NCBI GenBank assembly: GCA_028829895.1
Contig: CM054178.1
Span: 101,546,058 to 101,610,057 of the forward strand
Direction of reading: 5' to 3'
Length of the DNA: 64,000 bases
Source: Sinotaia quadrata
Taxonomy: Eukaryota > Mollusca > Gastropoda > Architaenioglossa > Viviparidae
A program made the translations under genes and the position numbers. The notes below the pieces were generated by a model that searched no databases, was not told the origin of the DNA, and saw nothing but the letters and a program-made list of their open reading frames with translations. This document shows, piece by piece, positions 39,500 to 51,800 of this stretch. How positions within the stretch are numbered: position 1 is the first letter of the stretch; every line of letters starts with the position of its first letter.

Positions 39500-40440
39500 T
39501 TCATCATTTAGTCCATTACAAGCGTCGGTGCGCAGAAATTTCCTGCCGATCCATGAAAAAGTTAACACATGGTACGCCTGGATCATGTTCTCGACACTGA
39601 TGAGAGTATGGACTTGCAACACAATGTCTCCTTCTCTATGCATTAGTGAGGTGGTTATTGAAAGGAAGGGTTCTTTCACGCCTAGTCAAACTGAGAAAGA
39701 AGTAAAACAATTTATGCGAGAGCAAACCTCTGCCCTAGTAGAGCCTTTGTTGGGTGAATGGATGGCTAAACTTGCATATATATTTATCTTTCAAAACGAA
39801 CTTAATATTTCTCTTCAGGGATTTTGCACGAATATTTTTACACTGAAAAATAAGATGGGTGCGTTCAAAAAGAAGCTGGCTCTTTGGGATAGTCGCATAC
39901 AAAAGGAATTTATATAAATGTTTCCACTTTTGCAAGAATATTTTATTGCTGTTGATGTCAACCAGTAAGTCATATTCAATATAATAAGCCAACATTTAAG
40001 GGTGTTAGCTTAAAACTTTAAATGAAAATGAGGATCCTCATAAAGGTAACCTCTGGATTAATAATCCCTTCATGGAAGATGTCAACTCATGCGCACTTAA
40101 TCGTCCTGAAAAAGAAAACCTGATCAAGTTGTCATTCTGGTGTTCAAACATAAACGCAATCGTCTCAATTTTGGATATCACTGGAAAAAGAATATCCATC
40201 TCTCAGTTACAGAGCTATTGTTGGTCATATTTTCGACTACCTATTTATGTGAGAAGACTTTTTTAGCCCTGTCAGTCATGAAAACAAAAAACAGAGAAAA
40301 TGGATGTCAATGGAGCGTTTCATCTCTCAGAAACAGGGCTACATCCATTGTCATCAAATATTCTAGCAAAGAAGCAGCAGCAGTTTTCACACTAACTTTA
40401 TTTAAATTAAATATTGCTTTCTCCAAAAGTTGAAGACATT
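39500..40440 (+). pseudogene. hAT transposase fossil (ZBED5/SCAND3-like), frameshifted
   Basis: Remnants of a hAT transposase are spread over several frames. The piece to 39917 holds ELNISLQGFCTNIFTLKNKM, then GAFKKKLALWDSRI. This is the conserved LNxxLQGxxxxIF...KxxAFxxKLxLW stretch of ZBED-type hAT proteins. It is followed by MFPLLQEYF in a shifted frame. From about 40020, NEDPHKGNLWINNPF-like and EKENLIKLS words follow. The segment after 40140 holds IFSTTYLCEKTFLALSVMK, the C-terminal hAT dimerisation core. Stops and frameshifts (for example after 39917 and at 39971) show that it is dead. The N-terminal BED finger is not visible. It may come from the same burst as the MITE at 39261. Confidence 0.82.
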
Positions 40441-43382
40441 CTCTTATTAGCATTTTTGTTTACTGCTCGGTTTCTACTTATTTTAAATAACTATAGAATT
40501 TTCATTTTATAATTGTCATAGGAAACGAGGAACAGAAATTATATTTTATTTCATTTTAAAAAAACGCTAACAAAACTAGTTGAAGTAACCCGAGTTTTGT
40601 TATTTTTCATATGTATCATGTGTAACTTCCAGTAACGGTCACCTAAGATCTCTTTAGTAGACAGACGTTCGTGACACAGTGTGTGTTATTATATCATATT
40701 GAATATATATATATTAGTTTGTGAAAGATATGTATATTGAACAATTGGGACAATTACGCATGACTGGTCACATGTTGTTTACGAGAGAAAAGGCTAGTGC
40801 GCATTAGAAATGACCACAGAAAAACGTGCAGCACGGACAGAACTAAATATCCAAGGGCAAATTGAGTCATGAGGCATAGCTTCTGGAAGTTTTTGGAAAC
40901 CTTCAGTGAAACTATATAAGAGGCAAAAGGAAGATTTTACTCTCAATGTTGAAAACGTCGATTCGTCTGAAGCCAGTCTAACTTTACGTATGAATTATCT
41001 CATGTACAGAGATTTCATAAAGGAAAGCTGCAAAAATCTCTTTCCATCCGTTTTCCATCCGTCTGATGCCATATATTGAGTAACGAGGCAAAACTACTTC
41101 AGTATAATTTTTGGCAAAGTGGGAAGTTCACTGTCAAGAAAAAACCGATGTATGCGACGTTGGTTGTATGCAGTTAACGACACGAGGGACCGATTTTGTT
41201 CTCCCCCCTGTCTGAGTTTGTTTGGCAGTCTATACCGCTGTTGAGAGGCTAGCACCGAGATAGTCTAACAGATATCCGGATTTCTACACTCAATAGGATG
41301 TGACGACACATCCCACTGGACGACTTCATCCGATAATGCTAAACGTCGTTGGGGTGTCCGTTTCCACGACAACCAAGAAACAACGACAATTATCGAGGCC
41401 GACAACAGTCAGCTAAATATCAGATTTCTCCGCAGTGATAATCTGATAGTGGTGCCTAGATTCTGCAGAATCTTCACCTGTAATGCGACGCCGCAATTGC
41501 GTCGTGTCTTCGCTTTGAAGTGCCCCTTATAAGTGACGTGTGAGATTACGTCATCTCCTTGGAACTCTGACAATTAATAGTGAGTAATAATTAGCACGGC
41601 TAACGCGCACATACTTAACTCTAGGACTCTAAGAAAATGAACACTATTATATCATTTGTGAAATACGAACTTTAATGTTAAAATTAATGCTTATTTTATA
41701 TGTGAACTATTGTTAAAGCAGCCCCATTTGCCGCATAAGAAATGTGTAATTAAACTTTATTTTATATTTTGAATTTCATCATTTTCATCCCCCCTTATTT
41801 CCCACAGAGTGTATGACATTGGAAAGTTGAATGTATGATTAATCACTGTGCGAAAGAGTAGTGTCCCTTTTAAATCAGGAAATAAATAACCTGATTTAAC
41901 CATCTTTCGACTCTCTTGTTATTCATAGTTTTTGAGAGGGACGAAAGAATTTGTATTAGTATTGTTGTGCACTGTTCGTCTGTTCGTCCATTTATTCACA
42001 TTCATGATACTCACTCACAACACACACCGCCAATAAAACGTTCCTTGGCATGACACAATAAAACTGGGCCCCACCCAAACATCAATGGTGTATGTCATGT
42101 GTGTCTATGTAACAATCTGACACGACGTAGTACTGGCATATATCATACGGGCTTTTCTTGGAGGTGCACCGGAGCAGGCCAAAAATAGACTTCACCCCTT
42201 GCATCTCTAACTTCAGCTCGGGTCGGCTTAACAGTCGACTTTTCAGTTTGTGACAATAATGTTAGATTTAAGAACTAATACACAAAATACTATATAAATA
42301 ATGGCTTTTATTTCTGCCTTAGTCCACAAATATTTCTTATTTTCACCAGTCTGCAGGTGTTAAAAACCACTGGCCTAGATAATTCCTAATTTAAGACATT
42401 CAGGTTATTTTGTTGTTTATTTTTCTGTGTGTTTTAATTGGAGAGGCTGCTATTAGCAGTGTTATGTGCAGAAATTCTTGACCTCTTAACCCTGTTACAT
42501 GTAATATTAATAAGCAAAAAGTAAAAAAAATGTCCATCATACAGTTGAGCATACGAGAATTGTGTGCAAACACGGCAGAAAAGGACCCAAACAGCCTCTG
42601 AAAGACAATAAACTATAAAAAGCTTGCTCATTGACATGTGATATCTCCTAATAATCTTTTCAACTCGCATAAAGACATCATTTTGTCAAGTAGGGATGTG
42701 TTTTTCAAGTTTTCTTGATGCATACATGAATATCTTTCTCCCCATCATCAGTTAATTATTAAATTTTGCTAATTTCTTTTTTCTCACTTTATTCTGAAAA
42801 ATTTAGAGTAGAATGATATCAAAATCTTGTATTCCAGTTTCCTAAAAGTAAAACTATAAAATTTTTATAACATAAAAGTGTTATACTATATACACAACAT
42901 TTGACTGTAGTGTCACATATCTTCAATATCTATCTATACATATATATATAAAACCCCTTTACTTTAGTATGGAATAAATTTTATTTTAATTCTCCACAGC
43001 TGTGTAATTAATTTTAGAAATTAGATCTGGAAAGTGTAAGCAGGTAAAAGTTAACAATGCTAAACATTAATTATATAAACATTTTTTTTTTTAAGTGAAT
43101 AGACTTTGTTTGAAATTCATTTTACTGTAATAATATACCAGATAATTGTATTATGTGTAGAATTAAAGTAATAAAGCATTATATTTATAGTGAATAGAAT
43201 AACTTTTTTATGACCAATATTGTCTATCCAATATTAACTAAATGCTGAATGAGATATCTTTGGAGTAAAAGATTTATTTTCTTCCACTTTCTTTCTATTA
43301 GTGGCATTTAGTCACTCTTGTTAATAATAGTGGAAATGGTGGTATTGAAAAACTGAAGACCAACAGCTGTTTGTATTTCTAG
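40441..43382. other. Intergenic, with a CpG-richer patch
   Basis: Mostly AT-rich. From about 40940 to 41600 the base composition changes, with many CpG dinucleotides (acgtcgttggggtgtccg, gcgacgccgcaattgcgtcg). A stop-free run of about 60 codons (FWKPSVKLYKRQKEDF, then SLTLRMNYLMYRDFI) spans 40887-41081 on the + strand. I do not recognise it and no splice sites settle it. Confidence 0.35.
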
Positions 43383-43622
43383 AAACTGATAGAAGTATAC
43401 AATCAACAGGATTCAGTGAAATATTGCACTTATTCTACATCTGATCTATTCAAGCTGATATCCTGCTCGCCTATAACCTATCGCAGGCCAAAAAAGTTCA
43501 AAATTTGTTCACCTCCAGTGGGTATCCTATTACTCATTGAAGGCAGGGCAAAACCAAAACTGACAGAGAGAATTACTAATATCGAGAAACAGATCAGCAT
43601 ATATTACAATCCTGATAATTGA
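43383..43622 (+). CDS. Orphan coding-like terminal exon, unidentified
   Basis: A frame of 79 residues opens directly after a good acceptor (tgtttgtatttctag) and ends in TGA. It begins KLIEVYNQQDSVKYCTYST and includes RRPKKFKICSPPVGILLL and EGRAKPKLTERITNIEKQI. Composition and the lack of simple repeats suggest a real 3' exon. No in-frame ATG precedes these residues within the segment, and no upstream partner exon was found. It could be a host gene's last exon, a retrocopy piece or chance. No family is recognised. Confidence 0.3.
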   Translation, partial: KLIEVYNQQDSVKYCTYSTSDLFKLISCSPITYRRPKKFKICSPPVGILLLIEGRAKPKLTERITNIEKQISIYYNPDN

Positions 43623-45588
43623 ATATGGTCAGAATTTTCATTAAAGACTTTTCTTACATTCTTCCTTTTGTGCTGCTGTAAGACTAATAATGCTTTTAAA
43701 ATCTCAATGGGAGGACTTTTGCAACTTGGAGACTTGTTCCATCATCGGCCACAATTTTTCTTTTTATGTGAATCCAATTTAGGGTGCACCAAAGTTATGA
43801 GAAACTCTTTAATTGTATAATTAGTCACCACTGCAAGAGATTGAGTGACAGTCAGAATAATGACAAGTGTAAATGAATGAATATTTATTACATATATATT
43901 GCACATTTAGGGTCTATGTTAGAGCTGTTTTGTTTTAAATAAACTTCATCATACTGAGTAAATTAGTTTTAGTATATATTTGAGTTTTAATACTATAGTT
44001 GGTTTTGGTCTGTGATACAAAATCTTACTGATTATTTTATTAGCGTTCAACTGTATGTATGTTATAAACAAAGCTGACCTGGGTGAACAAAAGCACACAA
44101 CTGTTTTCAAATCATTTCCCATGTGAATGTATTAACTCAAATAGGCAGCAAATAAAATTTGTTTAGTTTTAATAAATGGTTTCTTTCCCCCTCCTATCCT
44201 CATTCTGCTGATGAATATGTATTAGTGTATATATGTTTGTATGTAGTAGGCATGTTCACTCCATATTGCACCTTCACTTCAAACATGCAAAACATTGCAA
44301 GCACTAATTTACCAACCAAACTGATCAAATGACTAACATTCAAAGAGCAAATTTTGTTAATTTAAGTAACTGTACTTTTTAAAGCCACTCAACTTAATTG
44401 AAATAAACATCAATGTCACTTGATTTTTTAATTCCAAAAGATAGTTTCTTCCAGTCTTGCATTTTTACAGAATATTAGATTCAAATTCCTTTAACAGCAA
44501 TTAAGAAAAAACAAAAAGCCAGGGCCAAAGAGAATGCAGTCATTTCTACTTCTGTACCTGGACAAAAAAGACTAGCATGTACAAGGTCATTTGTTTTAAA
44601 CCATGAAAAGTTCTCAAGTCTTGTACTCGCACTGTCTAGACCAAATTAGAAATATATATGAAGAAAGGCTAATTGTTTCAGTTAATTTGCATTGATATTT
44701 TATATACAAGTATGCCAGATTATCATATACTATTACTTCGCTTCTGCATAAAATATAGATGAAAAGAGACATTACTGTATTTGAATACATAGAAATCCAA
44801 GTACTGCAAATTCATCTTTATAAAAGATATGTATAGAATTTGATACTTTTCAAGCAGTTTTTCCTGAGAATATAGTGCAACAAATTGTCAAATACACAAA
44901 TATGCTACTGCATTACTGGCAGATCCAGAAAATTCTCGTATCAATCAGTAGCATGATACTGAAGTAAGTGAAATCAATTATCATTTTGTAGGGCTTATCA
45001 TTTTGATGGGGATCGATCAAAAACCTTTGATCATTATTTTTCTAATGATGAAATTTACGTTCATAATTTTTTTCCAAAAGTCGTCAGGCCATAGATTTTG
45101 TTTGCTGCAGAGTTGCTTACGAGTTACATTTCTCAGACAATAGCATGCATGTGGCCGGAGACTAAATTAAGAAAATCAGATTGATTTTTGATCATTTTCT
45201 TCTATGTATTACATCAGCAATTGGCTTAAACATTTATTTTCATATTACAAAATATATAATTCAGCAACATCATATATTAGATTTTGAAGCTTTCAAAAGA
45301 CACATCTAGGGCACTGTAGCCATAGTCAGTGATTGCATGCTTGATACTCTGTGTTTCAAATGTTTGATCTAGTACAATGGGTAAGACCTTTGATGAGGCA
45401 GCACTCTGGATATTTATCCAAAATACACATCAAAACACCCTAAATCACTTAGACTTTATAAAATTGACTGTTTGGGGGGTTCAGGTCGGTTTATTTAAAC
45501 GATCTTTATAAATACTTGCAACACTATAAGTAAACAGATTCAGACACCGAGACTCATCACTCAAGATCAAGGAAAGGTAAGGAAACAG
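43623..45588. other. Intergenic, nothing recognised
   Basis: AT-rich with chance frames only. The right end should hold the PRPF38A 3' end. Confidence 0.45.
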
Positions 45589-45594
45589 TTTATT
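45589..45594 (-). promoter_or_regulatory. Candidate PRPF38A polyadenylation signal
   Basis: TTTATT on the + strand is AATAAA on the gene strand, about 257 bases after the stop. A second hexamer lies at 45490-45495. Confidence 0.4.
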
Positions 45595-45850
45595 AAATAT
45601 TTAACTTTAAAAACAATAATTTTAAAGTTCTTCAGCATGTTTAGCATAAGTTCCACTTTATATTTTCAAAATCCATTTAAAGTTACAGCCGCTTATAAAT
45701 TCTTTTTCGTAAGCTAACCCATCCACTTATCACTGAGTAACCTGCCAGGATTACACATTGCATAACTATGTGACCTGACAGACAAGAGGTAAAACATATT
45801 TATCAAGCAATATTTTTAAAATCACTGTTGACCTCGACTTATTCCAACAT

Positions 45851-48800
45851 CTAGTGCCGCAAAGGTGCCATTCCAAATTTTGAACGAAGAGCATTAGCTT
45901 CACGAAATTCCATTTCCTCTCGACCTCCTCTATCCCTGCCATGGTTACGGTCTCTGTGGTCTCTCTGTCTGCGATCTCGATTACGATCATGTTTATCTCG
46001 ATCACGATGTCGATCTTTCTCCTTACCTCTGTCACCTTCTTGGCGAACTCGATCACTTCGACTCTTCTTATTGCTTTTTTGTTTTCTGTTTAGAGAGAAA
46101 AGGCTATTATTCATGCTGATTTATTACATAGGGTGAATGGTGCAGGTAAACTACATTGTGAGTATATGTGCCAATAAATTTGTCTCATCTCAGTCAAATA
46201 GATGTCTATATACATTATTTGAGAAATACAAAAATTCAGTAATATTAAATCATAATCCCAATGAAGTGCATTATACAGGGTGATTCAAGTCTCCATATAT
46301 AGGGAAAATGGTCACTTTTTAACAATCTATCATTTTATTCATAAAACAAGTCTTAGGTGACTGTCATTCCTTTGAAAACTTACAGATGTGTCTCTCACCA
46401 TCATGGCGAACTGTTGACACATCTGGCATTATGCACATAATTGTAGGAAAAAACAGTTTTAAACAAACATTGTTTCCATGTATGGAGAATTGAGAATCGC
46501 CCTGGACAGTAAAACTTTCTTGAAATAAAACCACCTATATTGAATTATATATACTTGATGTTTCAGAACAAACTTTGTACTATTTTAACCATGAATGCTT
46601 TAAACTTAAATTCTGATGTAAATGAAGCTTTACAATATGAATTAAAGATATGGCAACAATTACTCTAACTTTAAAAAACCAAAACACATCATGATACTGG
46701 TTAATATATACACACCGATCATCATCTTCTTTGTGCCTCTTTCCTGCAAAGTAGAGGGGGTAAAAGTTAAGAGAAATGAAATACAAATTTTTGATATGTA
46801 GTCCTTGACATTATAGTTATGTGGAAAATCATATTAAGAGTTATTGTTATGTTAAGATTAACTTACAGTAAGTAATAATTCCAGCTGACATTACATAAAA
46901 TGAAAATCTCAGTTCTGTACCTAAAAAATTGTTAAAATTTCTCTAACCAGCTCAGATAATGAGAAATTTTACCTATACTCCATCTCTGTACTTAGAGATA
47001 ATACTTAAAATCAATTAAATTGATGCTATTTTACAGGATTGCAAAGCAACAATTACAAGGGAATAACAGTAATTCAAATCCAATAATACAAAAGAAAGAA
47101 AGATGGGACACTGAAGCCAGCTTTATTTACAGCTGTAATAATCTAAACTTATTTTGCATATACAAATCTTTAACAACAAAAATAAATATATAAAATTTTA
47201 AATATTCTCTAAATAATATATATGCTTCTCCAATAAAATGCCTTTAAATTACCCAAATGGTTACCTGAAGATCAGTGATGCTTATATCAATCCCTGAACC
47301 CTACCTTGCCGTTGACCTTTAATCCCCCACTACCCTTATTAAAGAGATAAGTTGATTATAAATGTATCTTCAATAAAAATGCCTTTTAATCACCAATACA
47401 CTTACCTGAAAATCTATGATGCTTATCTTTGTCCCTTGATCTTACTCTACTGCTGTCTTTATTTTTTCCATGCCGATCACTATATAAATAAAAATTTATT
47501 TTTCAAATAATTGAAAGGGAACAAAACTAAATACAAGATTCTTAATCGTGTAAAATATAAATGAAAAGTGCTATAATACTGAACTAAAATAACAACATAA
47601 TACGTAGCGCTTAATAGTTAATTTTGAATGGGATGAAAATATAATTTTAGAAAACATGCTGGTATTCTGATAATGATGTATGAGGACCTGTTGGGTATTA
47701 AAAGAAAGAAATTTACAATTGTACAAATCTCTAATTGATTGTTTCACTCATGGCTGTACATAATTTGCAAGAGTCTATGCGCGAGGGATTTCTGATTAAC
47801 TGCAATCATGGACATATTCAAATAATATAATTTCAAGATCAAACTAAACTACTTATTCAGTAAAAAGAAATATTATTAAAACTGAGAAAGTATCGTAAAG
47901 TAACTTCTTAATTAAAACAAGAAAAAATATGTATCATGACAATTAGCAAAATGCCAAGAGTAACAACTTAATCAATCATTAAAATTGAGAGTCTATCATT
48001 CATCACCTCAAACATTCCCTTTGTATGCATGCTCACATGGTATTAGAAGTATCAGATGCTAATTAAAACCAATCAATCAAAATATGCTGCAAACAATATC
48101 AATAAATAAACCACGTACTGACCGTCTATGAGGTGAACGACTGCGTCTTCTTGGAGGGGACATTTTTACAGGTTCTGGTTCTTTGTGACTTCTTTTTTCT
48201 GGTGTTGGACTTCGTTTTGATTCCTGTCAGCATGACATAAAATGTTTCAATCAATTTTTATTTTTAAAAAATAAAAATACATATTCAATATGCAAACATA
48301 TCTAGATAAAATAAATGCAAATTTTTGTAGCTGTTTGTTTGTTTAGGAATTATTTTTAAATAAAAGACAAATGTTATAAAACTTTTATGTTAAAGAGAGT
48401 ATTTCTGAGAAGATGAGAAGCTTTTATTTTTTCTTTAAAACACAAGTTCCATATAATAACTATTTTTTTTGACAAGACAAATTTTACCAAATACATAATT
48501 TAGCAGTAAGAACAACAAGTAATATTATTGTCTAATAAAAGTTAAAACACTGAATATATGTGTATAAAAATATAGTCCTCAGTAGTACTGCTTTAAAAAT
48601 ATTCAATGAACACAGTTAACAATGAATTTACCATAACCAGTTCCTCCTCTTCATCTGTCTCCATTTCTTCTATGTCTTCCTCAACTGCGCTGACTCGTGG
48701 TTCTAGCTCATTTGTTTCTTCCAACACGTTTCGCTTCTATTTTAAATACAATGAAAGAAAATGTTTCTGAATGTAAAATAATGTCAACAAGATTTGCTTA

Positions 48801-51800
48801 TTTATGCATAATCATCTTAAAATGAATGTGATATGACTGCTAAGATGCTGACAGCCTTCAATTTACATGAAATGATTGATGATTATGCCATTATTTGATT
48901 TATAATATCAGCTTTTCCCTATATAGGCTACATTTCAGTTATAGAAGAATATACTATTTTAGAATATATGTAAAATATGAACTTCCTGGTGCACCTTGTG
49001 TGAATCATATTAAACAAGTGACAACACAAAATTCTATCAGTAATTAGTTAGTAATATTTTTTAAGTAAGTTTTTAAAAACCAAGAAATCAAAGTCATTAA
49101 TCTATGTCCACAAATAGTTCAGTCATGCCATTAAGAAAAAATTGCATGGCAATACTCACTACTAGGTATTAAACTACTTACTTGAATTCTAGGTAAAATG
49201 ATGTCACATGATCTTTCTTCACGTAACAGTTCATCAATGTATTCATCCATGTGAATCAAAACAAACTCTGAAAAATACTTTGTCATTTAATAATTTTCAT
49301 AAATGTTTTTTCAACAAGATTTATGAAAGACATTTTGTATGCAACATACCTGATAATTAAATCTAAAACTAAACCAAATCAAAACAAGTGTTTAATCAAT
49401 TTGCCTAGTTAAAAATGCTCTACAATTAATATAGATACTAACTGTAAATTGCACAGAGTTGACTTACAATCATATATATATTAAAACTGATTAACATACT
49501 TGCCTCTTCTTAATGTTAAAATGTTTCTTTTGATCTGTTATCAAAATTAGCTTCTGTGTTTATTATAACTAGCATTACACAAACAATTAAAATGGGTTCT
49601 GAATGAATTCATATATGCATACTTATTAAATTTTAAAATACTTCAGTGTTTAATCTCTACCATTATTGTTTAAGACATTAATATCAGAGAATGTGTACTG
49701 GTTAATATCAGACACTTAAAATGTTCAAATTTCTGAGGATTTTCAGTTTCCCATCAAAATAATTTTCTGTGTGATTCACATAAAGCATCATGAAAAAAAG
49801 TGTTAGGTGTTCATGTAACAATTTTCAGCCTGAAATGAAGGGGTTTTCAGAAAATATAATAAAAGTTATTCTGCTTGTGAAACAAAATCTTCCCTCCCTC
49901 TATATATTTTGTTTAGGATGCAGTTAGAATGCAATTGTTATAAGCAAAAGCTGGTTCAACCCAAGTTCTACTATACTAGCAAGAATAGTTTTGGAATTCT
50001 GGTTTCAAATACAATTGTTTTCCCCACAACAAGTAGTATATACATTTTGTGTGATTTTTACATCATTTCTCAGTTTATTGGCCCCTAATTATGCCTTTGA
50101 GAATAATTGTGCATATACTCTAGTGCAAGAAGATAGGCCATTTGTTTTAGACTAAAATATGATGATAGCTATAAATACTTTTTGAGATATTACAAATTTC
50201 GTGTTGTTATTTGTGGTCAACGTTTTTTAGACGTAATGAATGTGTGATTTTACAAGTTTATTACAAGTAAGATATAAACCTCACTGAAAAAAATCTAATA
50301 ATTCTAATAAACATAGTGACATACATCAAGAAAAAACAGATATAATGCAAAATTTACTTTTCAGTTTATTATAAATTGCAAAAGAAAATGGGCTTTGTTT
50401 CATAAAATTGCTCGCAAAACACAACAAAAAGGAACATTCATGGCATCATAACATATGCAACTGATGAACAAAGTACATCCAAAATGCATATTATTAAATC
50501 AGGTACCATATAGTTAATGCCTATTTTTTCCTAAAGGCAATGCAAAGAAAATGTGGAAATTATTGGAGGCTGAAAATGACCATTTCAGCAAATTTTAACC
50601 AAAAATACAGCATTAACGAAGTTTATTACAGAAAACGTAAACAAGCAAATGGTCCATATCTCTGAAACTATACATCATACAGAGTTGGTTCACATATCAA
50701 AATGATCAGCAAACTATGCTCTATCTATATCTATAAAGATAATTTCTGTTTAATTGCATATTAAGTTACAGTTATCATTTGACTGTACAATTTTTATTTA
50801 CAAATAAAATTAAAATGGATAAACAGTCACATCTCTGAAAGTATACATCATACAGAGTTGGTTCACATATCAAAATGATCAGTAAACTATACTTGATCAA
50901 TATGTATAAAGATAATTTCTGTTTAATCACATATTAAGTTACATTTTACATTTTATCAAGCAATTTTTATTTACAAAGAAAATTAAAACGGAAAATTGGT
51001 CTCATCTTAGAAAGTATATATAACACAGCTTTGGTTCACCTATTAAAATGATCAGCAGGAAGTTATCTATTTATCTAAAGACAGATAATTTATTTATAAC
51101 CTTTTATCTGAATTAGTATTTTTTACAATAGAAAATTTTATATTTAAAAAAATCTTTATAACTGTATACTTGGTATTCTTTATGCATAATTCATAGATAT
51201 AAAAACATGCTTGACAATAATATTATTAATTTTAACAAAATAATAAGTAATAGTTTAATACACATCTTTATGTTTTGAAAGCTTTGTGACAGGAATTAAA
51301 GCATTGAAAATATGTATGAAAAATAAATTGCTAAAGCTCTGTGAACATGTACATTAGTGACATGATATTTAATATAATAATAATTCAATTCTGTGATATT
51401 TATTTCCAACAATGAAAGTGCACAACATAGATTCAAATATTAATCACAGTACATATTTTTATAAATAGAAAATTCTTCCTGTAATGCACTATAGTCAACG
51501 GCTGTCCAGGTTCTTCTTAAACCCCATTTAAAAACAAACTTGGTATCCACATCATCACAGTCCATGGTATCACCCCACCCCAGTAAATGAGATGCTACAG
51601 TCTGAATGCTTTTCATTCCTGACACCTCTCCCTCCCCAACTAAGCTACCAACACATTTCACAACAGAATCTGTAAACTGGCCCTTTTCATCTCTAGTGAC
51701 TATATCTACAGGAGAGTCTTTTAGCCCTTCAGTGAATTCAATCATAGGTTGGATGTATTTTTGTGATTCTCTAAGCTTACATTTCAAATCAGCAACTGTT

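Noticed and set aside
46580..46786. 68-residue minus-strand frame across PRPF38A exon 8
   Set aside because: Only 46716-46743 is exon; the rest is intron read-through.
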